Source of the DNA: Hyphococcus sp.
Lineage (GTDB): Bacteria > Pseudomonadota > Alphaproteobacteria > Caulobacterales > Parvularculaceae
Direction of reading: 5' to 3'
Length of the DNA: 64,000 nt
Assembly: GCA_028284345.1 (NCBI GenBank)
Contig: JANQRY010000006.1
Coordinates: 558,001-622,000 of the forward strand
Shown piece by piece: positions 18,138 through 27,391 of this stretch. The notes below the pieces were generated by a model. That model worked only from the letters and a program-made list of their open reading frames with translations, made no database searches and was not told the origin of the DNA. How positions within the stretch are numbered: the first letter of the stretch is position 1; each line of letters begins with the position of its first letter. The position numbers were made by a program, and so were the translations under genes.

Positions 18138-19007
18138 TTACTCGCCGCCCCCGAGCGAGTGAACATAAACCGCCAGCGCCGTAATCTGTTCGTCGGTCAG
18201 GCGCTCGGTCCAGTGGGGCATGACGCCGGCCCGACCGTAGTACAGGGTTTCCTGCAAATCCTTGCGCTCGCCGCCATAGAGCCAGATCGCGTCGGTCAGG
18301 TCTGGAGAGCCCTGCAACTGGTCGCCCTTGCCGTCGGCGCCGTGACAGGCGGCGCATAGTTGCACGAAATTCGTCTCGGCCCGCGCAACCGCTTCCATGT
18401 CGGCGTCGCGGCCTGAAATATGGACGACATACTCAACGAGATCGTCGATCTGATCGGCCGAGAACGCGCCGGTTTCTCCATAGGCCAGCATAATACTGAT
18501 CCGCGTGTCCGGATGGGTCGAGCGGATGCCGTGATGCAGGGTCTTCTCAATATCGTCGAGCGTGCCGCCCCAGAGCCAGGCGTCGTCCACGAGAGACGGA
18601 TATCCCCGAAAGCCCTGGCCGCCGGCGCCGTGACAGGTGGCGCAATTGTCGCCGAACAGGGATGCGCCGGCATTCATGGCGAATTGCAGAAGCTGCGGAT
18701 CGGCTTCAACCTCATCAATCGACGCGACGGTCAACAGTTGCTGCATTTGCACGCTGCGCTCAGCGTCAAGGGCGGCGAGCGCCGCATCGACATTGGCCCG
18801 TTCGGAATGGTTGCGGACGCCGGCGAAATAGCCGGTGATCCCCGGCCATGACGGCATGAGCACCCAGTAAACCACGGACCATACAACACTGATCCACAAC
18901 AGGATGAGCCACCAGCGCGGCAACGGGTTGTTGAGTTCCTTGATCCCGTCCCATTCATGGCCCGTCGTTTCAACGCCGGTCGGTTCGTCGATTTCCTTAT
19001 CGGACAT
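18138..19007 (-). CDS. ccoP: cbb3-type cytochrome c oxidase subunit III (CcoP)
   Basis: Dihaem cytochrome c subunit of about 289 residues that passes electrons into the oxidase. One N-terminal membrane helix (WWLILLWISVVWSVVYWVL) is followed by two c-type haem sites, CATCH and CAACH. The ATG at 19007 is preferred because a GCGAGG ribosome site lies 9 bases upstream; an ATG at 19016 would abut that site. The start overlaps the end of ccoQ by 11 bases. Confidence 0.96.
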   Translation of the reverse strand: MSDKEIDEPTGVETTGHEWDGIKELNNPLPRWWLILLWISVVWSVVYWVLMPSWPGITGYFAGVRNHSERANVDAALAALDAERSVQMQQLLTVASIDEVEADPQLLQFAMNAGASLFGDNCATCHGAGGQGFRGYPSLVDDAWLWGGTLDDIEKTLHHGIRSTHPDTRISIMLAYGETGAFSADQIDDLVEYVVHISGRDADMEAVARAETNFVQLCAACHGADGKGDQLQGSPDLTDAIWLYGGERKDLQETLYYGRAGVMPHWTERLTDEQITALAVYVHSLGGGE

Positions 19008-19176
19008 CTGTGTCATCCTCGCTTTCGACCGGCCCGTCTTCGAGCGGAATACGTTTGGCGGCGTCAAACTTCGACTGATTGCGCGGGTTCAGCGCGTAAA
19101 TCAGGACCAGCGCAAAGGCGACGACAAAAAGGACGAGGCCCCAGGTCTGCGCAAAGCTTGCAAGCGTTTCGTACAT
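18997..19176 (-). CDS. ccoQ: cbb3-type cytochrome oxidase subunit CcoQ
   Basis: Short protein of 59 residues read directly from the minus strand between ccoO and ccoP. It starts MYETLASFAQTWGL, has one membrane helix rich in Val, Phe and Leu, and then the CcoQ hallmark LNPRNQSKFDAAKRIPLEDG. CcoQ is the small non-catalytic subunit that stabilises the complex. It begins 9 bases after the ccoO stop and overlaps the ccoP start, the usual NOQP order. Confidence 0.92.
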   Translation of the reverse strand: MYETLASFAQTWGLVLFVVAFALVLIYALNPRNQSKFDAAKRIPLEDGPVESEDDTDVR

Positions 19177-19185
19177 CGGCCCGCC

Positions 19186-19914
19186 CTATCTGTAATTTTC
19201 TTCCGGCTCGTAGGTCGAAAAATTGACCATCGTGCCGAGGACCTGAAGATAGGCGATCATGGCGTCCATTTCGGAGATCTGTCGGGCGTCGCCGTCGAAA
19301 TCGCGAATCTGCGCATTCGGATATCGCGCCAGAAATTCGTCATAGATATCGGAAAACGGATCGACCTGGGCCTCAAGGTCCGCTTTCGCATTCTCGATCA
19401 TCTCGTCCGTATAGGGAACGCCGACGGCGCGATTGGCCTTCAGCCACGCTTCGACTTGCGAATAGTCAAGCGGGCGTTCGTCAAGGAACGCGTAAGGCGG
19501 CATGATGGATTCCGGCACGACGCTGCGCGGATCGACCAGATGCTGCTGATGCCAGGCGTCGGAGTATTTGCCGCCGACGCGCGCGAGGTCTGGGCCGGAT
19601 CTTTTTGAACCCCATTGGAACGGATGGTCGTACATGCTCTCGGCGGCGAGCGAATAATGGCCGTAGCGTTCAACCTCGTCGCGCAACGGGCGAACCATCT
19701 GGCTGTGGCAGGTATAACAGCCTTCGCGAATATAGATGTTGCGGCCGGCAAGCTCCAACGGCGAATAGGGTCTGACGCCTTTCACCTTTTCGATGGTCGA
19801 TTCGAGATAGAAAAGCGGCGCGATTTCCACGACGCCGCCAATGGCGACGACGACCAGAATCGCCACGGTGAGCAACAGGCCGCGCTTTTCGAAGATTTCG
19901 TGACGGTTGAGCAT
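19186..19914 (-). CDS. ccoO: cbb3-type cytochrome c oxidase subunit II (CcoO)
   Basis: Monohaem cytochrome c subunit of 242 residues. An N-terminal membrane anchor is followed by the haem-binding CYTCH in [18 protein letters not shown], then conserved [16 protein letters not shown] and PPYAFL segments that carry the axial methionine region. It follows ccoN by 12 bases and precedes ccoQ by 9. Confidence 0.97.
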   Translation of the reverse strand: MLNRHEIFEKRGLLLTVAILVVVAIGGVVEIAPLFYLESTIEKVKGVRPYSPLELAGRNIYIREGCYTCHSQMVRPLRDEVERYGHYSLAAESMYDHPFQWGSKRSGPDLARVGGKYSDAWHQQHLVDPRSVVPESIMPPYAFLDERPLDYSQVEAWLKANRAVGVPYTDEMIENAKADLEAQVDPFSDIYDEFLARYPNAQIRDFDGDARQISEMDAMIAYLQVLGTMVNFSTYEPEENYR

Positions 19915-19926
19915 GAAGCCGTTCCC

Positions 19927-21585
19927 CTATTCCGCCGGCGCGGCGGCGAGGGCCGCGTCGCGGGCGTATTCTTTTTCGCGGATGTCGCCCTTCGCCGTTC
20001 GCCACAAATTGTAGGCCATGACGAAAGAGCCGATCAGGAACAGCAAGCCGCCCAGCATCCGGATGATGTAATAGGGATGCATCGCCTCAACGGTTTCAAC
20101 GAACGAGAACTCGAGGAAGCCGAATTCATTATAGGCGCGCCACATCAACCCTTGCATGATGCCTGAGACCCACATGGACGTGATGTAGAGCAGGATGCCG
20201 AGGGTCGAGATCCAGAAATGCCATTCAACGAGCGCGCGCGAATAGAGCGCCTTGCGCTTCCAAAGCCACGGCACGAGACAGTAAAGCGCGCCGAAGGAGA
20301 TATAGCCGACCCAGCCGAGGGCGCCGGAATGAACGTGGCCGATGGTCCAGTCCGTATAGTGAGACAGCGAGTTGACGGACCGGATCGACATGAGCGGGCC
20401 TTCGAAGGTCGACATGCCGTAGAACGCGACGGAGACAACCATCATGCGCAGCACGGGATCGGTGCGCAGCTTGTCCCAGGCGCCGGACAGGGTCATCAGC
20501 CCGTTGATCATGCCGCCCCATGACGGCATCCACAGCATGATTGAGAAGGTCATGCCGAGGGTCTGCGCCCATTCGGGAAGCGCCGTATAATGAAGATGGT
20601 GGGGCCCCGCCCAGATATAGAGAAAGATGAGCGACCAGAAATGGACGATCGACAGGCGGTATGAATAGACCGGCCGTTCGGCTTTCTTCGGTATGAAGTA
20701 ATACATGATGCCGAGAAAACCGGCGGTCAGGAAAAATCCGACAGCGTTATGACCGTACCACCATTGCGTCAGCGCATCCTGAACGCCGGCGAAGAGGCTG
20801 TAGCTCTTGGAACCCGTGAGCGAGACCGGCACGGCCAGATTGTTGACGATGTGCAGCATCGCGACCGTGACGATGAAGGCGAGAAAAAACCAGTTCGCCA
20901 CATAGATATGCGGTTCTTTTCGTTTCAGGAGCGTGCCGAGGAAAACGAGGAGATAGGCGACCCAGACGATGGTGAGCCAGATGTCGGCGTACCATTCGGG
21001 CTCGGCGTACTCTTTCGACTGGGTGATCCCCATGAGGTAGCCGGTCGCCGCAATGACGATAAAAAGATTATAGCCCCAGAAGACGAACCATGGCGTCAGC
21101 CCGCCCCACAGCCGCGCCCGGCTGGTACGCTGCACGACATAAAACGACGTGGCGATAAGGACGTTGCCGCCGAAGGCGAAGATCACCGCCGATGTGTGCA
21201 GCGGGCGCAAGCGGCCGAAATTCGTCCACGCCAGATCCGGAAAATACAACAGGCTGGGAAAGGCCAATTGCGCGGCGATAATGACGCCGACGAGAAATCC
21301 GGCGATGCCCCAGAACACCGAGGCGAAGACGCCGGCTTTAACGACGCCCATCTCATAGGCGTTCCTGTCCGCGACATAGCCCGACGACAGATGCGACACG
21401 AGCGCAAAGCCGCCAAGAACCGTTGCGACCAAAAACATGACGGCGTGGGCGGCCATCAACGGATCGGTCGCGCGCGCCGCGGTGAACAGCGACCACAATG
21501 CGCCGACAACTAAGATGACGGCGATGAGCATGACGTCGCCGCCGGTATCCGATCCATTGCCGGGATGCGCTCTGTTTTCAGACAT
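19927..21585 (-). CDS. ccoN: cbb3-type cytochrome c oxidase subunit I (CcoN)
   Basis: Catalytic subunit of about 552 residues that reduces O2 at the high-spin haem b/CuB centre. About twelve membrane segments are visible. Metal-ligand histidines occur in [34 protein letters not shown] and [12 protein letters not shown]. The start at 21585 (MSENRAHPG) has an AGGA ribosome site and lies 64 bases downstream of a perfect FNR box centre, as expected for oxygen-limited induction. First gene of ccoNOQPGHIS. Confidence 0.97.
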   Translation of the reverse strand: MSENRAHPGNGSDTGGDVMLIAVILVVGALWSLFTAARATDPLMAAHAVMFLVATVLGGFALVSHLSSGYVADRNAYEMGVVKAGVFASVFWGIAGFLVGVIIAAQLAFPSLLYFPDLAWTNFGRLRPLHTSAVIFAFGGNVLIATSFYVVQRTSRARLWGGLTPWFVFWGYNLFIVIAATGYLMGITQSKEYAEPEWYADIWLTIVWVAYLLVFLGTLLKRKEPHIYVANWFFLAFIVTVAMLHIVNNLAVPVSLTGSKSYSLFAGVQDALTQWWYGHNAVGFFLTAGFLGIMYYFIPKKAERPVYSYRLSIVHFWSLIFLYIWAGPHHLHYTALPEWAQTLGMTFSIMLWMPSWGGMINGLMTLSGAWDKLRTDPVLRMMVVSVAFYGMSTFEGPLMSIRSVNSLSHYTDWTIGHVHSGALGWVGYISFGALYCLVPWLWKRKALYSRALVEWHFWISTLGILLYITSMWVSGIMQGLMWRAYNEFGFLEFSFVETVEAMHPYYIIRMLGGLLFLIGSFVMAYNLWRTAKGDIREKEYARDAALAAAPAE

Positions 21586-21642
21586 TGATTCAGTCCTGGT
21601 GCAGCGTTTTTGGGCGTTGTGCAGCAGCCTGATACGCGCATC

Positions 21643-21656
21643 TTGATCTGGATCAA
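21643..21656 (-). promoter_or_regulatory. perfect FNR box upstream of ccoN
   Basis: TTGATCTGGATCAA matches the FNR consensus at all 10 positions. A class II centre at -41.5 would place the transcript start near 21608, leaving a leader of about 23 bases that contains the AGGA ribosome site of ccoN. The fnr gene is directly upstream on the same strand. Confidence 0.88.
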
Positions 21657-21856
21657 GACGCATGAAAAAGCCTGCTAATTGTCGATATGTCGCAGGAACG
21701 CCCGAGTCGTGATCATTGTCGAACACCGCTATTGGAAATTATTCGCGTTGTCGATTCGTTTCGGCGCCCGACGGCCTGCAGCGCGTCCGTGACGCTTCAT
21801 GTCTCAGCGGTAGGAAGAAGGCGCATTCCGCGCGCAACAGCGATGCGCCCAACGCG

Positions 21857-22570
21857 CTATTCGCACGACGCCGCCAGCACGACGCTGCGCCGTGAAAGCG
21901 CGCGGATGGTCCCTTGTTTTTTGAGGCTCGCCAGCGTGCGGCTAAGGGTTTCAAGGCGGAGACCAAGATAGTCGGCGATGTCCTGGCGCGGCATGGGCAG
22001 CGGCGTCTCTGTAACAGCGCTGTCGCCGCCATGGCCAATTGATTTCGCAACCATGCGCAGAAAGGTCTCGACCCGTTCTTCGGCAGTCTTCTTGCCGAGG
22101 AGAACAATGTGGTCCTGCGCTTTGTGGTATTCTGTCTGCCCCCGCGCGATCAGGCGGTCCTTAACGCCCGGACATCGTTCCGCAATCGCCTCCAGAAACC
22201 GGTGCGGAAAACAGCAGACGAAGCTGTCCTCGAGCGCTTCGGCGGTGTAGGCGCTCGCGCCGGTCGGGCGCACCCCGACAAAATCGCCGGGGAAGATAAA
22301 GCCTGTGATCTGCCGGCGTCCGTCCTCAAGATGTTTCAGAAGCCGAAAGCCGCCCTGCACGAGAACGTAGAGGCTGTCATTCGGTTCGCCCTCCTGCATC
22401 AGCGCCCTTCCCTTGGCGACCGAGCGTCGAGCCATCGTCTTTTCGACCTCGACCAGTTCGCGCGGGCCGAGATCGGCGCAGATGGACCGCTCGCGCACCG
22501 CGCACAGATCGCATGACGCCGGCCGTTGCGGCGCCTGACACGCGACAGGACTGGAAGCGGATGCGGACAT
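21857..22570 (-). CDS. fnr: Crp/Fnr family transcriptional regulator, FnrN/FnrL type
   Basis: Oxygen-sensing activator of 237 residues. N-terminal cysteines Cys20, Cys23 and Cys31 (C-x2-C-x7-C) plus a central Cys119/Cys120 are spaced for a [4Fe-4S] cluster as in FnrN/FnrL. The cyclic-nucleotide-like barrel has EGEPNDSLYVLVQGG. The helix-turn-helix carries LETLSRTL, whose E..SR residues read TTGAT half-sites in FNR. It lies between hemN and the cco operon on the same strand and very probably controls the four boxes nearby. Confidence 0.93.
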   Translation of the reverse strand: MSASASSPVACQAPQRPASCDLCAVRERSICADLGPRELVEVEKTMARRSVAKGRALMQEGEPNDSLYVLVQGGFRLLKHLEDGRRQITGFIFPGDFVGVRPTGASAYTAEALEDSFVCCFPHRFLEAIAERCPGVKDRLIARGQTEYHKAQDHIVLLGKKTAEERVETFLRMVAKSIGHGGDSAVTETPLPMPRQDIADYLGLRLETLSRTLASLKKQGTIRALSRRSVVLAASCE

Positions 22571-22614
22571 GAGCCTCGGATGCTTCGCAAGCGATAACGC
22601 AATGGTAGGACGAT

Positions 22615-22641
22615 TGCCGCAACGTATCCAGCATTGCGGCA
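22615..22641. repeat. inverted repeat between hemN and fnr
   Basis: TGCCGCAA and TTGCGGCA form perfect 8-base arms around an 11-base loop, next to a GGGAAGCTTCCC palindrome at 22642-22653. No T-run follows on either strand, so this is not a standard terminator. It may be an operator or an RNA hairpin between hemN and fnr. Confidence 0.4.
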
Positions 22642-22696
22642 GGGAAGCTTCCCTATGTCGCGCTCCGGGGTCCGGCGCGCCGGGCGGGCGCGATCC

Positions 22697-24037
22697 CTAC
22701 ACCGCTGCGGCGTATTCGACCTGCCGCTGCGCGTAAGGGTCAAGCGCCGTCGCAACGGCGCGGGCCAGCGGATGCGCGCCTTCAACAATCGCGATCCTGT
22801 CGCCGTCCCAGCGTATGATCCCGTCGGCTTCGAAGCGCTCCAGGGCCGAACAGAGGCGAATCGCGTCCGCCGGCGGAGACGTCTTGAGAACGGCGCCGAC
22901 ATCCGCTTCCAGCCGGCACAGGAGATCGTGGATCGCGGCGGCGATCACCGCTTCCCGCCTGGTCCGGACTAGGCCGCGCGCCACCGGCGCGGCGCCGCGA
23001 CGAACGCGGTCCTTATAGGCGGCGACGGACTTCTCATTCTGGGCATAAAGCCCATCGACGAAGCTGATCGCAGACGCTCCGAAACCGATCTGCGTCGCGG
23101 CCGCATCGTCGGTAAAGCCCTGAAAATTCCGTTTCAGCCGGCCCGCCAACGCCGCCCTTGCGAGGGCGTTATCGGGTTTAGCGTAGTGGTCGAAACCGAT
23201 TCGCAGATAGCCTGCGCCGGTCAGCAGCTCATCAGCCATCGCAGACAGCGCCGCGCGCAGCGTCTCGTCCGGCAGGGTTTGCGGATCGATCATGCGCTGG
23301 TGCGGCAGCGCGTCCGGCAGATGCGCGTAGCCGAACACCGAAACACGGTCCGGGGATAAGGCGATGACTTTGTCGAGGGTTTGCGAAAAGCTGTCTTCGC
23401 TCTGGCGCGGCAGCCCGTAGAGAATGTCGAAAGAAAGATCATCAACGCCGCCGGCGCGGATATCGCTGACGCAGGATTCAATGAGGTCGAAACTCTGAAT
23501 CCGGTTGATCGCCTCCTGAACCAAAGGATCTAGATCCTGCACGCCAAGACTGAACCGGTTGAAACCGAGCGATGCGAGACGGCCGACATGACCGTCGCGC
23601 AGCATCCGCGGATCGAGTTCAATGGCCACATCGGCGCAGTCGGTGAGGCCGACTTCCCGTTCGATGGCGCCAAGAATGTCGGCAAGATCATCGCAGGAAA
23701 GATAGTTCGGCGTGCCGCCGCCGAAGTGAATGCTTGTCGGTCGGCCCTTCCCCCCGAGCGCTCTGGCCTGCAATGCAATCTCGCCGATTAGCGCGTCCAC
23801 ATAGTCCCGCGCCCGCGCGTAATCATTTTCGACCCGCATATTGCAGCCGCAATACCAGCAGAGCTGTCGACAAAACGGCACATGCACATAAAGCGACAAG
23901 GGGTCGTATAGCTGGATTTCGTGCAGTTTTTCGGTGAAATCGCGGGCCGTCACCGACTGGTCAAAATGCAGTGCGGATGGATAGCTCGTATATCGCGGAG
24001 CGCGCGCGCCAAGATATTTTCGCCAGGCGGCCTTCAT
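22697..24037 (-). CDS. hemN: oxygen-independent coproporphyrinogen III oxidase HemN
   Basis: Radical SAM enzyme of 446 residues that decarboxylates coproporphyrinogen III without O2, supplying haem when oxygen is scarce. The cluster motif C-x3-C-x2-C is Cys56, Cys60, Cys63 (FCRQLCWYCGC). The N-terminus has the HemN-type RKYLGARAPRYTSYP, and FGGGTPNYLS follows. It lacks features of the HemW-type paralogue. A weaker FNR-type box is centred 41.5 bases before the ATG, so the mRNA could be leaderless. It is upstream of fnr on the same strand and divergent from ompW. Confidence 0.95.
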   Translation of the reverse strand: MKAAWRKYLGARAPRYTSYPSALHFDQSVTARDFTEKLHEIQLYDPLSLYVHVPFCRQLCWYCGCNMRVENDYARARDYVDALIGEIALQARALGGKGRPTSIHFGGGTPNYLSCDDLADILGAIEREVGLTDCADVAIELDPRMLRDGHVGRLASLGFNRFSLGVQDLDPLVQEAINRIQSFDLIESCVSDIRAGGVDDLSFDILYGLPRQSEDSFSQTLDKVIALSPDRVSVFGYAHLPDALPHQRMIDPQTLPDETLRAALSAMADELLTGAGYLRIGFDHYAKPDNALARAALAGRLKRNFQGFTDDAAATQIGFGASAISFVDGLYAQNEKSVAAYKDRVRRGAAPVARGLVRTRREAVIAAAIHDLLCRLEADVGAVLKTSPPADAIRLCSALERFEADGIIRWDGDRIAIVEGAHPLARAVATALDPYAQRQVEYAAAV

Positions 24038-24071
24038 CCCGCCAAAGCTATGGGCGGGCGGCGGCCACTTT

Positions 24072-24085
24072 CTGACCTAGATCAA
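24072..24085 (-). promoter_or_regulatory. degenerate FNR-type box upstream of hemN
   Basis: On the minus strand this reads TTGAT-CTAG-GTCAG: a perfect first half-site and a 3-of-5 second half-site. Its centre is exactly 41.5 bases upstream of the hemN ATG. Confidence 0.55.
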
Positions 24086-24143
24086 ATTCGAAATTTTCAA
24101 TCGCAAGTTTTTTCGTCCTGCGCGCCCCGGTTTCATCGCAGAC

Positions 24144-24157
24144 ATGATCTGGATCAA
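24144..24157 (+). promoter_or_regulatory. FNR-type box upstream of ompW-like gene
   Basis: ATGATCTGGATCAA matches the FNR consensus at 9 of 10 positions and is identical to the box before the DUF2189 gene. Class II spacing would put the transcript start near 24192, 26 bases before the ompW ATG. FNR control of ompW is known in enterobacteria. Confidence 0.78.
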
Positions 24158-24217
24158 GTTTCGGCTGCCGGGCGTCTCCATATCGCATTTGTTGACACTC
24201 ATCCGAAGGGAAAGACA

Positions 24218-24868
24218 ATGCTTCGCTCACTGCTCGCCGCCACCGCTCTCGTTCCATGTTTCGTACAGCCCGCCGCCGCGGAAGAAGGCGACTGGCTCGT
24301 TCGACTGCGCGGCATCGTGGTCGCGCCGACGGAAAGCGCATCCGACGTTCTGCCCGGCTTTCCCGGCGGATCGGTCGGCGTTGAAAACGCCGTCGTGCCG
24401 GAACTCGACTTCACCTATTTCATTACGGACAATATCGGCGCGGAACTGATCCTGGCGACAAGCCCTCATGACATTCAGGGCGAAGGCGTTCTTGCCGGCC
24501 TTGGCGAAATCGGCGACCTCATGGCGCTGCCGCCGACGCTGACGCTGCAGTACCATTTCAACCCGAACGGCAGACTGCGTCCCTATGCAGGCGTCGGGGT
24601 CAACTACACGATATTCTATAGCGAAGACGCGTCGGATTCGCTGATGAACGCCGTTGGACCGACCAGTCTTGACGTCGACGACAGCGTCGGTGTTGCGTTT
24701 CAGCTTGGCGTTGACTACGCGCTCAATGATCGATGGTTCCTGAACGCCGACATCAAATACATTCAGATCGACACGACAGCGACGCTGAATTCCGGCGGGA
24801 CCATCAACACCGTCGATATCGACCTTGACCCGATCGTCGCCGGCGTCGGCGTCGGCTACCGATTCTAG
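24218..24868 (+). CDS. ompW: OmpW family outer membrane protein
   Basis: Eight-stranded outer-membrane barrel of 216 residues. The signal peptide ends near VQPAAA. The mature protein has family features: WLVRLRGIVVAPTE, GAELILATSPHDI, LPPTLTLQYHF, RPYAGVGVNYT, and a C-terminal GVGYRF ending in Phe. The ATG at 24218 follows a GAAGGGA ribosome site. OmpW channels are thought to pass small hydrophobic molecules. Divergent from hemN across a 180-base region with two FNR-type boxes. Confidence 0.92.
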   Translation: MLRSLLAATALVPCFVQPAAAEEGDWLVRLRGIVVAPTESASDVLPGFPGGSVGVENAVVPELDFTYFITDNIGAELILATSPHDIQGEGVLAGLGEIGDLMALPPTLTLQYHFNPNGRLRPYAGVGVNYTIFYSEDASDSLMNAVGPTSLDVDDSVGVAFQLGVDYALNDRWFLNADIKYIQIDTTATLNSGGTINTVDIDLDPIVAGVGVGYRF

Positions 24869-24966
24869 TAATCTCGGCGCATTCCCGCCCGCCGTCGTAT
24901 GGCGGCGGTCGGGGAAACGCCGGGTTTACAATTGGCCAGGGCCTAAAAGCAGGTCTGGGCGAAGAA

Positions 24967-25053
24967 TGGTGCGGGCGGCCGGACTCGAACCGGCACGGGA
25001 TTGCTCCCGACAGATTTTAAGTCTGTTGCGTCTACCTGTTCCGCCACGCCCGC
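24967..25053 (-). tRNA. tRNA-Leu (anticodon UAA)
   Basis: Read on the minus strand: the 7-base acceptor arms GCGGGCG and CGCCCGC pair, a D-arm region TGGCGGAACAGGTAGACGC follows, the anticodon loop is CTTAAAA (UAA) closed by ACAGA/TCTGT, then a long variable arm of class II type (TCGGGAGCAATCCCG) and the T-arm with GGTTCGAGTCC. CCA is genome-encoded at 24967-24969. It decodes UUA codons, which are rare in this GC-rich genome. Confidence 0.97.
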
Positions 25054-25105
25054 GGCCGGAGGCGCGCTCCATACCACGCATCGCGGCGCCGGCAAATTCG
25101 CGGTC

Positions 25106-26485
25106 TCAACATTCGACCACATTGACGGCGAGCCCGCCTTCGCTGGTCTCCTTGTATTTTCGCGACATGTCGAGACCGGTCTGACGCATGGTTTCGATCA
25201 CCTGATCGAGCGACACCTTCGGATTCTCCGCCGCCCGCATGGCGAGGCGGGCGGCGTTCACCGCCTTCACCGCGCCGATGGCGTTGCGCTCAATGCAAGG
25301 GATCTGAACGAGCCCTTTGACCGGATCGCAGGTGAGACCGAGATTATGCTCCATGGCGATCTCGGCGGCGCGCTCAACCTGCGCCGGGCTCGCGCCCCAG
25401 ACCGCGGCGAGCCCCGCCGCCGCCATGGAACAGGCGACGCCGACCTCGCCCTGGCACCCCATTTCGGCCCCGGAGATCGAGGCGCGCTGTTTATAAAGCA
25501 TGCCGACGCCAGCCGCCGTCGCCAGAAAGATCCGTATGCGGTCTTCCGCGTCGCGCTCGCCGTCGTCGCAATAGTGTTTCACAACCGAGGGAATAATTCC
25601 GGCGGCGCCGTTTGTGGGCGCCGTAACGACCCGCCCGCCGGCGGCGTTCTCCTCGTTCACCGCCATGGCGTAAACGTTCAGCCAGTCAAAAAGCTGTTCG
25701 CGCTCATTGGCGAGCGGGGCCTCCTGCAGTTTCGCGAAGAGCGACGGCGCGCGCCGCTTCACGGCCAGACCGCCGGGCAATTCGCCGGAGGTTCTGAGGC
25801 CGCGGTCGACGCAGTCGCGCATCGCCGCCCAGATGGCGTCAAGGCGCGTTTCGGTTTCAGTGCGCGGGCGGAACGCGTCTTCATTGGCGAGAATGATCTC
25901 GTGCAGGTGCATCTTTTGCTCGCGGCAATGGGACAATAATTCCGCGGCGGACGAGAACTCGAACCGTCCGGTCCGGGCGCGGGCGATTAAGTCATCGTCG
26001 GACTTCTGGCTGAGTTGCTTTTCCGTGGCGATAAAGCCGCCGCCGACGGAATAATAGGTTTGCGCAAAAAGCGCCTCGCCCGCTTCGTCGAAGAACCGCA
26101 ACGCCATCTCGTTCGGATGAATGTCCGGGATCAGGTCGCCGCGGAAATCCATATCCGCCCCGGGATCGAACGCAATCTCGGGTCCGCCGGCGAGACGCAG
26201 GCGTTTGGTCTCCTTCACACGCGCAAAAGCAGCGTCGGCCGCGTCCGGGTCGGTTGCATCCGGCTCGAACCCCAAAAGCCCCAGAACCGTCGCCTTGTCC
26301 GTGCCGTGGCCGACCCCGGTCAGCGCGAGCGATCCGTGCAGAGAAATCTCGACCCGGCGCGCTTTCGCCAGCACGCCGGCCTCGCCCGCATCTTTCAGGA
26401 ACCGCACGCCGATCCGCATCGGCCCCACCGTATGGGACGATGACGGGCCAATGCCGATTTTGAAAATATCAAATATGCTCAGCAT
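25106..26485 (-). CDS. sdaA: L-serine ammonia-lyase (single-chain, iron-sulfur)
   Basis: Deaminates L-serine to pyruvate and ammonia using a [4Fe-4S] cluster. 459 residues, with beta and alpha domains fused as in bacterial SdaA. N-terminal [14 protein letters not shown] and [16 protein letters not shown] are diagnostic. Cluster-region cysteines occur in [16 protein letters not shown] and [14 protein letters not shown]. Standalone gene downstream of cinA, 84 bases apart on the same strand. Confidence 0.95.
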   Translation of the reverse strand: MLSIFDIFKIGIGPSSSHTVGPMRIGVRFLKDAGEAGVLAKARRVEISLHGSLALTGVGHGTDKATVLGLLGFEPDATDPDAADAAFARVKETKRLRLAGGPEIAFDPGADMDFRGDLIPDIHPNEMALRFFDEAGEALFAQTYYSVGGGFIATEKQLSQKSDDDLIARARTGRFEFSSAAELLSHCREQKMHLHEIILANEDAFRPRTETETRLDAIWAAMRDCVDRGLRTSGELPGGLAVKRRAPSLFAKLQEAPLANEREQLFDWLNVYAMAVNEENAAGGRVVTAPTNGAAGIIPSVVKHYCDDGERDAEDRIRIFLATAAGVGMLYKQRASISGAEMGCQGEVGVACSMAAAGLAAVWGASPAQVERAAEIAMEHNLGLTCDPVKGLVQIPCIERNAIGAVKAVNAARLAMRAAENPKVSLDQVIETMRQTGLDMSRKYKETSEGGLAVNVVEC

Positions 26486-26569
26486 TCTACGGTGCGATTA
26501 TCCCTGCCCGGCGTCCGCCGGCGCACGCATTCTTCTTCCGGTCTTACAGGCGTCCGTTTTGTCGGCCGC

Positions 26570-27337
26570 CTATTTTCGGTCGGCGGCGACCGGCTCAACG
26601 CCGAGGGCGCGCATGGCGGACCGGACGGCCTCGATCGCCGTCTCCGCCAACGCTTCGTCTTCGGCCCGCGCAATGACGGTAACGCCCTTGATGTCGCCGT
26701 CAATGGGATAGCTGCCGAGCGCGGCGCCTTTCGCGGCGGCCTGAATTTCGCGCAGCGCATCGGCGATCCGCGATTCGGGAAGACCGGCCGCAGTCAACGC
26801 GCGCGAGTACATCTGCACGCCGCGTTCCAGTTCCCCTTCGACAGCATTCAGCATGCCCTCAAAGATGCGCGGCACGCCGGCCATGACGAAAACATTGGCA
26901 ATGCGAACGCCGGGGGCGCCGGAAACGGGATTCTCGATGAGCACGGCGCCGTCAGGCGTGCGGCTCATCCGCCGCCGCGCCGGCGTCACCGGCTCGCCCC
27001 GCGCCGCGTACCAAGCTTCAATTGCCGCAATCGCCTGCGGGTGCTCGATAACCGGAACGTCAAAAGCGGCGGCGATCGCGTCCACGGTGATATCATCATG
27101 GGTCGGTCCAATGCCGCCGGACGTAAAGACATAATCATAGCGCGCACGCAGCACGTTCAGCGCTTCGACGATCACCGCCTGTTCATCCGGCACGATGCGC
27201 GCCTCAACCAGCGCGATCGCGCGCTCGGTCAGCCAGCCGGCGAGGTAGTGAATATTCGCGTCACGCGTTCGTCCGGAGAGCAATTCATCGCCGATCGCCA
27301 GTATCGCGGCGGTTTTCCGTTTTTGATCTTGACCCAT
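26570..27337 (-). CDS. competence/damage-inducible protein A (CinA), molybdopterin-binding domain protein
   Basis: About 255 residues. The MoaB/MogA-like domain has ILAIGDELLSGRTRDAN at the N-terminus and FTSGGIGPTHDDITVDAIA in the middle. The CinA C-terminal nicotinamide-nucleotide deamidase domain is absent, so this is the short form. It may act as a nucleotide pyrophosphatase, but this is unproven. The ATG at 27337 is chosen; a TTG 9 bases upstream is also possible. Divergent from sfsA. Confidence 0.85.
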   Translation of the reverse strand: MGQDQKRKTAAILAIGDELLSGRTRDANIHYLAGWLTERAIALVEARIVPDEQAVIVEALNVLRARYDYVFTSGGIGPTHDDITVDAIAAAFDVPVIEHPQAIAAIEAWYAARGEPVTPARRRMSRTPDGAVLIENPVSGAPGVRIANVFVMAGVPRIFEGMLNAVEGELERGVQMYSRALTAAGLPESRIADALREIQAAAKGAALGSYPIDGDIKGVTVIARAEDEALAETAIEAVRSAMRALGVEPVAADRK

Positions 27338-27391
27338 AAGGCGCAATCTATACGGGTGGCGAGCGCCGCGCCATAAGGATTAAGTGTCGCC

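Noticed and set aside
16922-18184. Plus-strand open frame of 420 codons opposite ccoG
   Set aside because: Antisense shadow of a conserved gene; no homology features or ribosome site.
24884-24916. GC-rich hairpin after ompW considered as a terminator
   Set aside because: Only about five clean base pairs before mismatches and no T-run.
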